DNA from: Neonectria sp. B-13
Lineage: Eukaryota; Ascomycota; Sordariomycetes; Hypocreales; Nectriaceae
DNA length: 64,000 nt
Assembly: GCA_002682825.1 (NCBI GenBank)
Contig: NOKP01000003.1
Coordinates: 1,364,001 to 1,428,000 of the forward strand
Reading direction: 5' to 3'
The notes under the pieces were generated by a model. It was given only the letters and a program-made list of their open reading frames with translations, had not been told where the DNA came from and did no database searches. The position numbers were made by a program, and so were the translations under genes. Shown here one piece after another: positions 21,586 through 32,267 of the stretch. Within the stretch, counting starts at the first letter, position 1; each line of letters opens with the position of its first letter.

Positions 21586-23058
21586 ATGGCTAGAGATCAA
21601 ACACCTGAAGAAGGTGGCGGTAACGGAGTTGATGCGCCATCTTCAACTGAACTGGAAACAGGATTGGAACGTTCAGCAGGCGCTTCTAGTCAGAACAATG
21701 GCCACCGCGAACTGGAGCCGGTCGTCATGAACGAAACAGAAGATGTTTACAATCGATTCAGCCCAATGCGAAAACTGGGCATCGTCACTACTCTCTGCTT
21801 CTGCGGCTTCCTAACGCCAATCAGTTCAACTGCCCTCCTTGTGGCCATCCCTGAGATCGCCGTGGCTTTCGAAACCACCAGTGTCATCATCAACATTTCG
21901 AATGCCCTGTTCTTCGTCTTCATGGCCATAAGCCCCATTGTCTGGGGCCCCCTAGCCAACTGCTTCGGCCGGCGCTGGATCTTCCTCGTCTGCAGTGTAA
22001 TGCTCATCATCTGCAGCATCGGAACCGCGGCCGCACCCAACCTAGCTGCCTTCTTCGTCTTCCGCATGTTGACCGCCTTCCAAGGAACGGCGTATCTGGT
22101 TGTGGGCTCAGTCGCTATTGGAGATATTTATCCTCCGACAGAACGTGGACGGGCGCTAAGTTGGTTCCTATCGGGGATCTTAGTTGGACCAACAATTGCG
22201 CCTTTGCTTGGTGGAGTGGTCATTACATTCACTTCGTGGAGGGTCATTTTCTGGATCCTAACTGGGCTCTCGTGCTTGGCCACAGTACTTGTCGTATTTC
22301 TTCTGCCAGAGACAATTCACGAGATGAGACCGATAAGCACCGAAGGGGGCACCTTGAGTTTCCTGGCTAGACTCGGGAGCATCATCAACCCAATGACGGT
22401 GATTCGACCTTTGGTACTATACCCGAACCTCTGGATCACCGCCCTGGCTGTTTCCTCCCTCATCTGGAATCAATACTCGATGCTCACGCCGATCCGACAT
22501 GTTTTGAACCCGCGGTTCAACTTGACAACGCCGCTTCAGAGCGCCCTCTTCTACCTGGCACCTGGCGGAGGATACCTCATTGGAAGCTTTTTCGGCGGCC
22601 GGTGGTCAGATTATACGGTTGCTCGGTGCATTGAAAAGCGAGGACGCCGAGTCCCAGAGGACCGCCTCAAAGCCTCCGTGCTGGTCATGATTGTGGTCGT
22701 CCCGACATGCATGATCCTGTACGGATGGGGCGTGGAAAAGAGGCTTGGAGGAATCCCACTTGTGGTCATCGTCATGTTTCTGCAAGGGTTTGCGCAGCTG
22801 TTTTGTATTCCGAGTCTCAACACGTACTGCATCGATGTGATGCAGGACAAAGGGCAAAGCTCCGTGGTTGTGGCGGGTAACTATCTGTCAAGATTTCTGT
22901 TTGCTGCTGCTGGAACTGCCGTCTGCTTACCAGCAATCGAGGCAATTGGGGTGGGTTGGTTCAGCACGATTTCGGGGCTGTTTATTTCAGTCACTGGGTT
23001 CATGGTTTGGTTCCTGACAATTCATGGAGAGAAATGGCGTCATTCAAGAGGCAGTTGA
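21586..23058 (+). CDS. Major facilitator superfamily transporter, DHA1 type
   Basis: A single exon. The start chosen is the ATG before ARDQTPEEGG; an in-frame ATG 27 bases earlier is possible. It encodes 490 residues with a hydrophilic N-terminus (~65 residues) and about 12 transmembrane helices. Motif A is present as ANCFGRRW between helices 2 and 3. GDIYPPTERGRALSW between helices 4 and 5, and GPTIAPLLGG in helix 5 (motif C-like), are typical of drug:H+ antiporters (DHA1; Aqr1/Qdr/Flr relatives). It should be a plasma-membrane proton-driven exporter of small organic molecules. It sits tail-to-tail with the AflR-like regulator gene 550 bp downstream, the usual pairing in metabolite clusters. 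It could export the product of the enzymes at 2-11 kb, but the patatin and SMP genes lie between (inference). Confidence 0.93.
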   Translation: MARDQTPEEGGGNGVDAPSSTELETGLERSAGASSQNNGHRELEPVVMNETEDVYNRFSPMRKLGIVTTLCFCGFLTPISSTALLVAIPEIAVAFETTSVIINISNALFFVFMAISPIVWGPLANCFGRRWIFLVCSVMLIICSIGTAAAPNLAAFFVFRMLTAFQGTAYLVVGSVAIGDIYPPTERGRALSWFLSGILVGPTIAPLLGGVVITFTSWRVIFWILTGLSCLATVLVVFLLPETIHEMRPISTEGGTLSFLARLGSIINPMTVIRPLVLYPNLWITALAVSSLIWNQYSMLTPIRHVLNPRFNLTTPLQSALFYLAPGGGYLIGSFFGGRWSDYTVARCIEKRGRRVPEDRLKASVLVMIVVVPTCMILYGWGVEKRLGGIPLVVIVMFLQGFAQLFCIPSLNTYCIDVMQDKGQSSVVVAGNYLSRFLFAAAGTAVCLPAIEAIGVGWFSTISGLFISVTGFMVWFLTIHGEKWRHSRGS

Positions 23059-23608
23059 AGCTGTCTATATGATGAGAGTCTCTTCGAAGTCTCAACCAAC
23101 GAGCTGGCCGAATAGTTCAAGGCATCAAGGTACACCTTACAACCTGATACGCAGGGTAGATGGAAGAGTCACTTTTGCGAACCAATCATTATCAAATAAA
23201 TCCTGATGTAATCGACTTCTAGAGATGTCCAGTGATTCACTCTTATCGTAACCCAATAGCTTCTTCCACACGCCTACCATTACGGGGCCAACGGCGCTTG
23301 ACTTGGCTTCCTCATTTCAACCTTTGTACGAAGGTAGGTGCTTCGTTTTTTGTATAGCTGTTATCAGACGGACAAATGCTTGAGACTATTGGGTTGCGTT
23401 CTTGAAATCAAGACCAATGTTTCGTGCAGAACCATGAGACGCTGCCATAAACGTGTACCAGCGTTCTTCACTTCTCTGAACGGAGGTATCGCAATCGCGA
23501 CTTGTTTGTCCAATTTTTCAAGAGTAGGCTTCTGGAGAGCAGGATGATATACTCATATCCTAGCAATTTTCTCGTCGTTGAACGAGATGTGTTATGACGG
23601 AGCGACTC
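23059..23608. other. Convergent intergenic region, MFS / AflR-like regulator
   Basis: 550 bases between two convergent stops. It carries both 3' UTRs. No further gene or repeat recognised. Confidence 0.6.
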
Positions 23609-24765
23609 TCATGTACTGAGTGGGAGACTGTTGATGAGGCTTTTTGTGTGCCTCACAAGCGTTACACACGTGGGTTCTTTATCAGGTGCATTGTGAAGGT
23701 GATGGGAGTGGGCATGAGCATGTTCCATACCGGCGCAATTACCCAAGGTACCCGAGTGCCAACCGGTTTGCCTGTCCTCCATCATCTGCAGCAAAGCCGC
23801 AAACGAAGTAGAGGGTGAGTGGGGCGAGCCAAAAATGTCCGCCTTCACAACCTCCTTAGCGAGCAATTCCCATTTTGCGGGGCTGAGATTGAGAGGAAAG
23901 CTCGGTGGGATATAATTTCCGCCTCCGACATTCTGGTCCAAATTGTCCGGCTGGGATTCACTGAGGAAAAAAGTCTTGGATTCGTTGTTGTGCGTTGCTC
24001 GTTGCGCCTCCTCTTCGATGGACATAACAAGTCTCCGATAAGTCTCCGCAATCGACACGAGAAGGGTATTTAGCAACTGTGAATTCTGCATCGCCCACAC
24101 AAACTGACTTGGACAGACTGAACACTGAAGAATAGCCGATGCTCTTCCAGTCACTGTTCGAAGATGACCCAGTCCTGATGTGAAGGGAGTAATGTCGGCA
24201 GACCGCAGCTCCTCCAAGGAGAGATAGAGACTTGCGAGACAGGAGCAGGACGGTTTTCCAGATACTGAGCCAAGACCCAGGAGAATTGGATTCGGCACTG
24301 TAGAAACGTTGGTATCACACCTGGGAATACAGTTAGATAATAGTCACGGTTAGGAACCGGGTGTTGGGAAACTCGACATACCCCCAGTTGGCTGCATCAA
24401 TGGTCGAGCCAAAAGTTTCCTGAGGCGCCAGCTCAAGCTCATCAAGAGTCATCTCCGGACTCAAATCACCAAACTGGTCTCTTTCACTCGAGGACGGGGG
24501 AGTGTCGTTGCTTGTGGTTGCACTGCTTGTCTGCTCCTCATTCCCGCCTTGAATCTTCCGCTTCTTGGGTCTCCCCATGGGCCGGCGCGCGGAGTATTTG
24601 CAAGAGTCACCGGCACTAACGCATCTGCCACATTCTGGAAACCCTCCGTCACATTTCAGTTTCTTTTGCCCTTCTAAAGTTAGTATGCGTAGGACTGGAG
24701 GTTTGGGTAGGGAACATACTGCACTGCTCACAAGATGCCCTCCTGTCGGAGGCGTCCTGTGCCAT
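23609..24765 (-). CDS. Zn2Cys6 transcription factor, AflR-like
   Basis: Three exons (24720-24765, 24382-24673, 23609-24320) with introns of 46 and 61 bp give 349 residues. The binuclear cluster CEQC-x6-KC-x6-CGRC-x6-C is split by the first intron and is complete only after splicing. It is followed immediately by a basic ARRPMGRPKKRK stretch (NLS/AT-hook-like) as in AflR. The C-terminal third (CSCLASLYLSLEEL; CSVCPSQFVWAMQNSQLLNTLLVSIAETYRRL) matches the AflR-type regulatory domain. These factors control polyketide and related gene clusters from within them. Its presence beside an MFS exporter and 12 kb from five tailoring-type enzymes supports, but does not prove, a dispersed cluster. No disabling mutation seen. 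Confidence 0.92.
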
Positions 24766-25125
24766 CGGAGCCATCAAAGTACGTTAATAAGATATGAGCA
24801 CGTTGATATTTTGGAAATAAATTAACATAGAACGTTGAATTTTCACGGATTTGAAGTTGCCTGCTGTGACTCTGAGTATTCCGATGTAGTTGTCCAGGTC
24901 CTAAAGTCAAGTGAGTGAGACAGGTGGAGCCAACCTGAGGTACGAACTACTTAACTCCGGCCGAGTGACAAGGCCCAAGCGCCATACCGGAGCCCGGCGC
25001 TCTCATATTCCGGCCGCCCAACCACCGATCGCGAAAAAAATTTGGATTTTCCAAGCACTGATAAGAGCCCCCACTATCAAAGATCTCGAGATTCTACATC
25101 AAACAGATATTTTGCGATCGCGACA
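24766..25125. promoter_or_regulatory. Divergent promoter, AflR-like regulator / CIC1
   Basis: 360 bases separating a pathway regulator from an essential ribosome-biogenesis gene. This marks the boundary between accessory and conserved gene blocks. No specific site recognised. Confidence 0.45.
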
Positions 25126-26303
25126 ATGGCGCCCTCAAAAGAAGTTGCCGCCACCGGCGAGCCTGCCGTCACCTCAATTAACCCCGATCAGGTTTGTGTT
25201 TTCGTCTGGATTTCTCGACGTCCGTGTCGCTGACAAACCTCCAGACCCTGAAAGCCTCCAAGGCTCTCTTGGCGCACATCAAGAAGGCGGCCAAGCAGAA
25301 GTCTGCGGAATCTACCAAGCGCAGCCTCCTCGAGAACGACGATGAGCCGCTCGATACGCCCATCTGGTTGACCCTGACCACCAAGCGCCACATCGCCGAC
25401 AAGGCCCGCCTCCAACCCGGCAAGATCGCGCTGCCTCACTCCCTCAACACCGACGAGTCCACCACCATCTGCCTCATCACCGCCGAGCCCCAGCGTGTCT
25501 ACAAGGACATTGTCGCCTCGGAAGAGTTCCCCGCCGACCTCGCCAAGCGCATCACCCGAGTCATCGACTTTGCCAAGCTCAAGGCCAAGTTCGGCCAGTA
25601 CGAGGCGCAGAGGAAGCTCTTCGCCGACCACGATATTTTCCTTGGTGATGACCGGATAATCAACCGGTTACCCAAGGTCCTCGGCAAGACCTTCTTCAAG
25701 TCCCAACAGAAGCGACCCATCCCGGTTGTGCTGCAGGCAAAGGCTCCCAAGGAGAACGGCAAGAGGGTGAAGCGAACAAAGACGGAAGGAAAGGTCAACG
25801 CCGGCACTGCTGCCGAAATTGCCAAGGAGGTCGAGAAGGCCCTCGGCTCCGCCCTCGTCAGCCTGGCACCCACCACCAACACCGCCGTCCGAGTCGGCTA
25901 CTCAAGCTGGACCCCTGAGCAGATCGCCGACAACGTCGGCGTTGTGGCTAAGGCTCTGATCGAGAAATGGGTTCCCCAGAAGTGGCGGAACCTGAAGAGC
26001 ATCTACATCAAGGGCCCCGAGTCCACCGCCCTGCCTATCTGGCTGACCGACGAGCTCTGGGTGGACGACAAGGACGTCATTGCCGAGGACGAGGAGGCCA
26101 AGGCGATCAAGGCGGCGGAGAAGGCCAACATTGGCAAGAAGAGGAAGTCTCTCGGAGGCACTTCGGACGCCGAAACCGTGACCAAGAAGAAGGCCAAGAA
26201 GCAGGAGCCCCAGGGCGACGACGACAAGCTGGACAAGCAGATTTCGGACCGCAAGAGCAGACTGAGGAAGCAAAAGGTGGTGGCAAAGAAGGCTATGGAT
26301 TGA
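25126..26303 (+). CDS. CIC1: Ribosomal L1-domain protein, Cic1/Utp30-type ribosome biogenesis factor
   Basis: Two exons (25126-25191, 25245-26303) with a 53 bp intron give 374 residues. The central ~220 residues form an L1-like domain: TPIWLTLTTKRHI, PHSLN, ITRVIDFAKLKAKFGQYEAQRKL, LPKVLGKTFF, and AVRVGYSSWTPEQIADNV. The C-terminus is a Lys-rich, low-complexity tail (KKRKSLGG, TKKKAKKQ, SRLRKQKVVAKK) suited to nucleolar localisation. Known relatives (yeast Cic1/Nsa3, human RSL1D1) bind pre-60S particles near ITS2. Yeast Utp30 is the alternative; the length and basic tail favour Cic1. The start is the ATG in GCGACAATGG, 22 codons before the intron. Confidence 0.9.
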
Positions 26304-26505
26304 TACCTCGCATAATCACGGCACTGGTGTTGGGCGTTGACAGGGTGGAAAATATACGTAGAACGGCAAACTTTGCGCTGCAGATTTCATTGATGATGTG
26401 GTATTTACACGCTAGTCCGACCCTTGATTCCCATGTAGTACACTCTTAAATTCCGATTCCAGAGAGGCAAATTCCCAGATGACAATACAATCACAAATAC
26501 ATACT

Positions 26506-27492
26506 CTACAGCTCCTCCCACTCGGAGTCAACGACGGCGGGCTCGGCGGCGAAGGTCCTCTTGTACGGGCCAAAGAAGTCAATCATGGTGTCGTTGAGGG
26601 CCTGCTCGGTGATCTGCATGTGCTCGCCGGTGATGGAGCGGAACTTGAGACCTCCCTTGCGGTCAAGCTCACGGAGACCGATCCAGTCCTCCTGGTAGAG
26701 CTTACGGGCTCGCAGAGGGGTGATCTCAGTGCCGTTGACCTCTTCGAACCAAGCCGACTCCTTGGGGATGGCGGTGGTATCGTCCTCGAACATGTACATG
26801 ACGAAGTTGGTCAGCGAGGCCAGGTTCGCCTTGTACTGAACGTTCTTGAGCTCACGCTCGTTGTTGATGTCGGCGAGGAAGTTGGAGTGCTCGAGGTAGG
26901 AGTCGTAGTCCTCTGGGTCACGGTAGTACTGGGCGGGGATGAGGCGAGACTGGACCATGTTGCTCCAGGTGTTGAAGCGCAGCAGGGCCATGGCGCCCTT
27001 GCACAGCCAGTCGTTGTTGCCGCAGGCGCGGAACTTGGTGATGCCGTTGTGTTGGCTGCCAAAGGTGACAAGGCTGCGGATGGGCGGCGAGTTGCAGCGC
27101 TCGACGTAGCCGCGCAGGAATTGGCCGCCCTGGGAGAAGCCGATGGCATCGACAGCGGGAGCGGTGGAGAGGATGGGGTGCGTGGCCAGCGCGGTGCAGA
27201 TGGCGTCGAGCTGCTCGGTGATGTTGCCGAAGAAGGTGGCCTGGCGGTCCGCGTTGGCATCGGCGCCCAGCGCGATGGTGTAGACAAACGTGCCCGGGTG
27301 GATCGCGTCGGCCAGCTCGCCCACCTGCTTTATGCCGTCGCCGTTGAAGGCATCGCCGAGGCCGTGCCAGATGACGAGGGGGAGGGGCGTGTCGTCCGAG
27401 TCATCGTCGTCAGCGGTGCGGGCCGCGTTGGAGTGAGTAGCGAGGGCAGCGGTGGCGGCGACGGCCAGCCGGAGCAGCGAGGAGGGATACAT
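26506..27492 (-). CDS. PPT1: Palmitoyl-protein thioesterase 1
   Basis: A single exon of 328 residues. The signal peptide is residues 1-~24 (LLRLAVAATAALATHSNA). The alpha/beta-hydrolase fold begins with PLVIWHGLGD, has the nucleophile in GFSQGGQ (about residue 120) and the catalytic His in SITGEHMQ near the end. An Asp in the YLEHSNFLADIN region probably completes the triad. It removes palmitate from Cys of lipid-modified proteins in the vacuole/lysosome. It is convergent with CIC1 (stops ~200 bp apart). The gene is very GC-rich at third positions, which produces long spurious frames on the other strand. Confidence 0.95.
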   Translation of the reverse strand: MYPSSLLRLAVAATAALATHSNAARTADDDDSDDTPLPLVIWHGLGDAFNGDGIKQVGELADAIHPGTFVYTIALGADANADRQATFFGNITEQLDAICTALATHPILSTAPAVDAIGFSQGGQFLRGYVERCNSPPIRSLVTFGSQHNGITKFRACGNNDWLCKGAMALLRFNTWSNMVQSRLIPAQYYRDPEDYDSYLEHSNFLADINNERELKNVQYKANLASLTNFVMYMFEDDTTAIPKESAWFEEVNGTEITPLRARKLYQEDWIGLRELDRKGGLKFRSITGEHMQITEQALNDTMIDFFGPYKRTFAAEPAVVDSEWEEL

Positions 27493-28221
27493 GGCGATGT
27501 ATTAGGGCGAGATTCGATGGAAAGTCGCAGCAACGGGTTCGAGGGCGATTGGTGATCGCTCTAGAAGTGGTTGAAGAGAGGATGTAGGTCGGGAGCCGCT
27601 GACATTCCGACGCCCGGTGCGCGAGGTCGCCAGTGGTGACGATGGCCGCTAAGACGAGCTGATAAGGCACCAGCCCCTCAAGCTTCGGAGCTCGCCATTG
27701 GCTACGGCGGCATGGAAATCATCCGCTTCTGCCTTAGCATCCCCGGCTAACGCGGTGCTTACAATCCTGCATTTGTACTTCGCACTTCGTATGCTTCGTA
27801 TTGGAGCTTGAGTTGCCTTGCGACTTGACTGCATGATTATGCTGAAACTAATCGGAACCAATTGGACTCCAAGAAGTATGTGGCGATTCCCGAGGTCAAT
27901 TATGTGGAGGAATGCACTCTATCGCAGGCCCTCACTGTCTGACACGGACGATCCGCCTTCATCGCCTCAGCGCCTATCTGTATTCGGGCCAATGCCTACG
28001 GAGTAGTGACTTGGACAATGTAACCGGAATTCCATGAGCACTAGACTAGATGCCATCGGCTCACGAGAAGCGGTGCCAAATGAGAAAATCCAAGTGATTA
28101 TGGCCCTCACGCTTTATGCCCCAATTGCAAAAAGGGCGCGAAACCGTCCGTCCAAAGTTACCCTTGTGTCACTTGCTCCTTGCTCTAATCACGATCTAAG
28201 GTCTGTTCAATCCCATCATCC
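27493..28221. other. Intergenic, PPT1 promoter / ArgRS 3' flank
   Basis: About 730 bases containing the PPT1 promoter and the 3' UTR of the ArgRS gene, whose terminal exon lies at its right edge. No other gene supported. Confidence 0.6.
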
Positions 28222-30247
28222 TCACATCCTATCGACAGTTAGCGCCTTGGAATCATCATACCAAGAACAAGGCAGATCCGTGGGAAGCAAAGAAGGAAAA
28301 GGCATCATACCTCTCAACAGGGCTCAAACCGAGCAACCTCATCCCATTCGCCAACACCTGGCGAGCCGCCTCATACAATGCCGCACGAGCAAGCATCACA
28401 TTCCGTCCCTCTTCGGCTCCCACGACCTGCAGGAAATCATAGCACGACGAAAGTTGGTGCGTCAACCGGAACAGGTACGTCAGAATGGTTGATGGCTCGA
28501 GGTTTCGCAGAGCCGTGGCTGTGACGTCTGGGTACTGCGCCATCAAACGCAACAGGTCGACACAGTGCTGTTTCTCGGCGACGTCTCCGTCGAGTGCCGC
28601 AGGTTCATCGACGAGGTGATTAGCAAGATCAGCACGGGTGAGTTTTGCCTTGCGCAGGATCGAACCCAGACGCGCGTGGCAATACTGCAGATAAGGCCCA
28701 GTATCGCCCTCGAAAGACGTCATCCGTGCCATGTCAAAGGCGTAGTCGTGGATGCGTTTGCCCGACATGTCCTGCACCATGACCGCCGAGATACCCACGG
28801 CTTCGGCGACGGCCTCTGGGTCGGGCACCTGGGCATATTTCTCGGCATTGCGGCGCATCACATCGTGCATAGCCGCGCCAGTCTGGTCGAGGATGTCGCT
28901 AAGCAGCTTGGCGTTGCCGAGTCGCGACGACATGCCCTCCACCCTGCCGAAGTTGAGGTGCTGCAGGCGGGATGCAAGATCTGCGCGTCCGATGAGCTCG
29001 ACGGTTTTGAAGAGACGTCGAAAGTAGAGGTCCTGCTCCGTGGAGACGACATAGATCATCTTGTCAAAGGTGTACTTCTTCTCTCGTTCGAGTACGGCAG
29101 CCACATCTCGCAAGAGGTAAGTAGTAGTCCCGGTGCGTCCACGGACCACGGCGACACCAAGACCTTTGGAACAGTACTTTTCGAAATCGATGATCCAGGA
29201 CCCGTTTTGTTCCTCGTATACGCCCCGTTCCTGGAGAAGCCTCTCTACCTCCTTGACAGAGGCTGTTTGCACTTGCGACTCGCCCGAGTACTCATCAAAT
29301 CCGATGTTCAGGCGGTCGTACGTCGAAATGTACCTGTCGATGCTAATGTCGCGAAAACGTTGCCACAGCGCCAACGCATCTGCGTCGCCATCTTCCATGC
29401 GGCGGAAGAAGGCGTTACGTTCCGCGAATAGCCCTTGTGACTCGATTTCAGCTGTGTCTCGTCCTTCCTCACGGGCTCGTTTGCTCGCATCTTGTTCCGG
29501 CTTGAAAAGAGCGGTGATTTTCGCGTAGACACTGAGCAAGTGCTTGAGTGGCTCGCGAGCCAGTTCTTCCTCGGACCCGAAACGCTGCCAGCCGACGGCT
29601 AGAAGCCCAAACTGCTTGCCCCAGTCGCCTAGGTAGTTGACCTTGACGACATCCCAGCCCATGCTCTGGTATAGATTCGAGATGCATGCGCCGATGATGG
29701 TGCTGCGAAGATGCCCAGCATGGAACTCCTTGGCAATGTTGGGTGATGAGAACTCCACAATGACCTTCTTGCGGCCGAGGTGGGCGGCAGATGGGTCACG
29801 CAGCCCGGCGTCGGAATCATGCCCGTATAATTTCTCTCGCTGGAAGATATAAGGGAGGAGAAGTCGTGGGAGAGACGGGGGATTGAAGAATATCGGGAGA
29901 TGTATACCACGTGCGACGGGTTTTTGGAGCAGAGGGTGTCCGTCCACGAAGTTTGCTGCAAGTTCAGCAGCCAGCTCGTTTGGCTTCTTGTCCTTTATGC
30001 GCAGACGTGGCACTGGAAGCAGAAAGTCGCCGTGAGGAAGCGTGTTGGACGATTGGATGGCGTCGCAGACAAGAGAGGCATCGCACTTGGTCTGCTTTGT
30101 CAAGACCTCGACAGCGTAAGCACGGTAGATGTCACTCGGCCGGTTGAGAATGTGGAGAGCGGGAAGTTCTGCAGCGACAGCGGGAATGGCATCTGCGCCA
30201 ATCTCTGCAAGGAGAGCAGCCAGGCCTTCTTTCGTTAATGTCGACAT
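28222..30247 (-). CDS. Arginyl-tRNA synthetase (cytosolic/mitochondrial)
   Basis: Two exons. Exon 1 is 28311-30247 and the last exon is only 7 nt (28222-28228), after an 82 bp intron with a GTATGA donor, GCTAAC branch site and GATAG acceptor. The spliced protein has 647 residues and ends LGLSPVERM, the conserved C-terminus of class I ArgRS that forms part of the active site. Reading through the donor instead gives an unrelated 18-residue tail. Motifs: HAGH (176-179) as HIGH in EFHAGHLRST, and GMSSRLGNAK near 440 in the KMSKS position. The tRNA-binding DALR-like helical domain is C-terminal, and the arginyl-tRNA N-terminal domain occupies ~1-110. No strong presequence is seen. Confidence 0.96.
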
Positions 30248-32141
30248 CCTGTAGCGGTGATGGATATAGAATCAGTGCTGAGTGGTGTCTGTGTTTGAAG
30301 TTGGGGTAGGGAAATCTCAGGTCTGGGGTATTACATGGCAAAGCCCCTGCTGTTTGAGTCATCGCCCATCGGGGTTTCCCTGTAAGAGTCATCCTGAGGT
30401 TTACGAAGAAAGCCTTGCCGGGCAGCCAAAGATGATAGACCTAACTAAGTAATATGTGTTGGTCGATCTTTCGATTGTTGGTCGACAGAATCTAGAGTGA
30501 GTGACTCACTGTATTCCGGGCGGTCGGACTATCCTTGCATTGTAACATAACCTCTCCACCTTTCATTCATTACAACATTGGAGAATGGACTGAGCGTTGG
30601 TAGAAAATCAGCGGACCAATGATATGAGCTAGTCTATATCAATTTGCCCAGCGTTCAGAAGGAAGCTTCTCAACCCAGAACGTCTATTTAAAAATTACAA
30701 TCCCCAACAGCCTTCCATATCTGTCGACCACCCTACAGCAAACCCGGCCCCTCAACGTAGTCTATACCTGAAGTTTCTAATTAACGGAACTTGTTCCCCA
30801 CTCAATGTTTCTCAGGTACGCGGCACAACCACGATCTCATTCAACGCCGAGGGGTCCCCACCCACTGGCCCGATATTAGACACGACACCAGACACCATTT
30901 CTCACCAGAGTCGTTGCATACGATGACGATAAGCGAGAAGATGAGATTCCTGGCAATTTGGATAAAGAAGACGGGATGAACAATGAGGCAACTGAGCAGA
31001 GGCAAGCACAGGGTCAATCTGTCGGCGTCACCTGAGATCTCACTCTGTCGAATCACTCCTCCAAGCGCTGGCTCCCTCCGTGTAAGTGTCCCTACATACG
31101 CCACCCAACTTACGCGGATGCAGTCGAATAAAGATGCTCTAGACGCCTGGTCCAGCTCCCGGATACCCGCTCTGCAATCCACTCCCCTCCATAAAGCCCC
31201 GCCGATCAAGATACTGCACCGCGTCGTCGCCCCGACTCCTGCACTCACCACGTAGCCGCCGCGTGGTATTTTCCTAGTCTCTGCGACGACCCGTCCGTCT
31301 GGGGCAGAGTCGCAGGGATGCCGGGCTCCTCTTTCTACAGAACGGCCGGTCGGCTTTGATGGCCACGAAGCTTCCTTGCGACGGCCCTTGAGTCGATCGC
31401 TCATGCGTTTCCCTCCAAGCCTGACTTGGCCAACATGGTCGCTTGTAGTACGCCATTGGGCACTTGAGACGAGATGTTTCAGGACTTGCGAACCCAGCGG
31501 GAGCGACCGAACCAGAAACAATGCCAAACCGAGGATCCCTCAACACTGCAGCAAACCCGCGGGTGTGGCGGAATCCACACTCCATCTGGAGGCCAGGAAC
31601 CGCCCAACCATTGGCGTGTAACAGATCCGCGCATCGGCTGCGATCCTCATCAAGCCCTCCCTCGCACGTCCAGAGCCTGTCATACGTCCGTAGATCGAGG
31701 GGCTCGGTGGAGCTTGTTAGAGACCTGTTCGGCCCATGTGGAGTCTGAGACGTATGGCTGGTCGCTTCGTCTCGACCCCACGACGCGAATTTGGTGACGA
31801 CGCCTCTCCGCTTACGACGAGTGGTTCGAGACGAATGTCACTCCGCCGATGTCCCGCACTCCCGCCGTCTTCAAAACCGATGGTCCGGCCGCCTGCTGAG
31901 ATCGAAAACATTCCAATCCACACTCTCTTAACCTTACAATTAACCAACGCAAAACTCACACATTCATTTCTAAGCTCTGCGAGCGAGATACCACAAGCCA
32001 TTTCATCTTTCTTTCATTCTTCTACTCGATACCTATATCCAGCCAATCCTCTACAAGACACAAAGCCAGCCTTTGCCTCTTACACCGAACAACTCGACCG
32101 TCTCCCAACTATTCCATCTTCAAAACAAAAACAACTTCAAA
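30248..32141. other. Long intergenic region
   Basis: About 1.9 kb holding the ArgRS promoter and a long upstream region of the small secreted-peptide gene. A pyrimidine-rich section with TCTTTCATTC words (31960-32130) directly upstream of the peptide ATG looks like the leader of a well-expressed fungal gene. A 228-codon minus-strand frame (30841-31527) has no family features and is rejected. Confidence 0.5.
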
Positions 32142-32267
32142 ATGAACGCCTCCGCCATCCTCGCCATCGCCTGCGCCACTCTGGCTGCCGCCCTCCCCTT
32201 CCCTTCGTTCCAGCCCCAGGATGGTGAGGTTCACGTCCCTACCGTCTCCGGAACCGACCTAGAATAA
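32142..32267 (+). CDS. Small secreted peptide or 5' exon of a secreted protein
   Basis: A 41-codon frame with a clear signal peptide (MNASAILAIACATLAAALP) and a good start context (CAAAATGAAC) behind a pyrimidine-rich leader. After the predicted cleavage site only ~22 residues remain (FPSFQPQDGEVHV...). A GTGAGG donor-like sequence follows GAT at 32223, and protein-like sequence with Asp/Asn-rich content follows 32290, so it may instead be the first exon of a larger gene whose 3' part I could not join convincingly. No family recognised. Confidence 0.4.
   Translation: MNASAILAIACATLAAALPFPSFQPQDGEVHVPTVSGTDLE

Noticed and set aside
26479..27555. 358-codon plus-strand frame opposite PPT1
   Set aside because: Antisense shadow of the GC3-rich PPT1 gene; Gly/Val/Glu repeats follow the complementary codons.
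28565..29431. 288-codon plus-strand frame opposite ArgRS
   Set aside because: Antisense to a well-supported essential gene with conserved motifs on the other strand.
30841..31527. 228-codon minus-strand frame
   Set aside because: Arg/Ser-rich composition, no domain, lies in GC-rich leader sequence upstream of another gene; probably chance.
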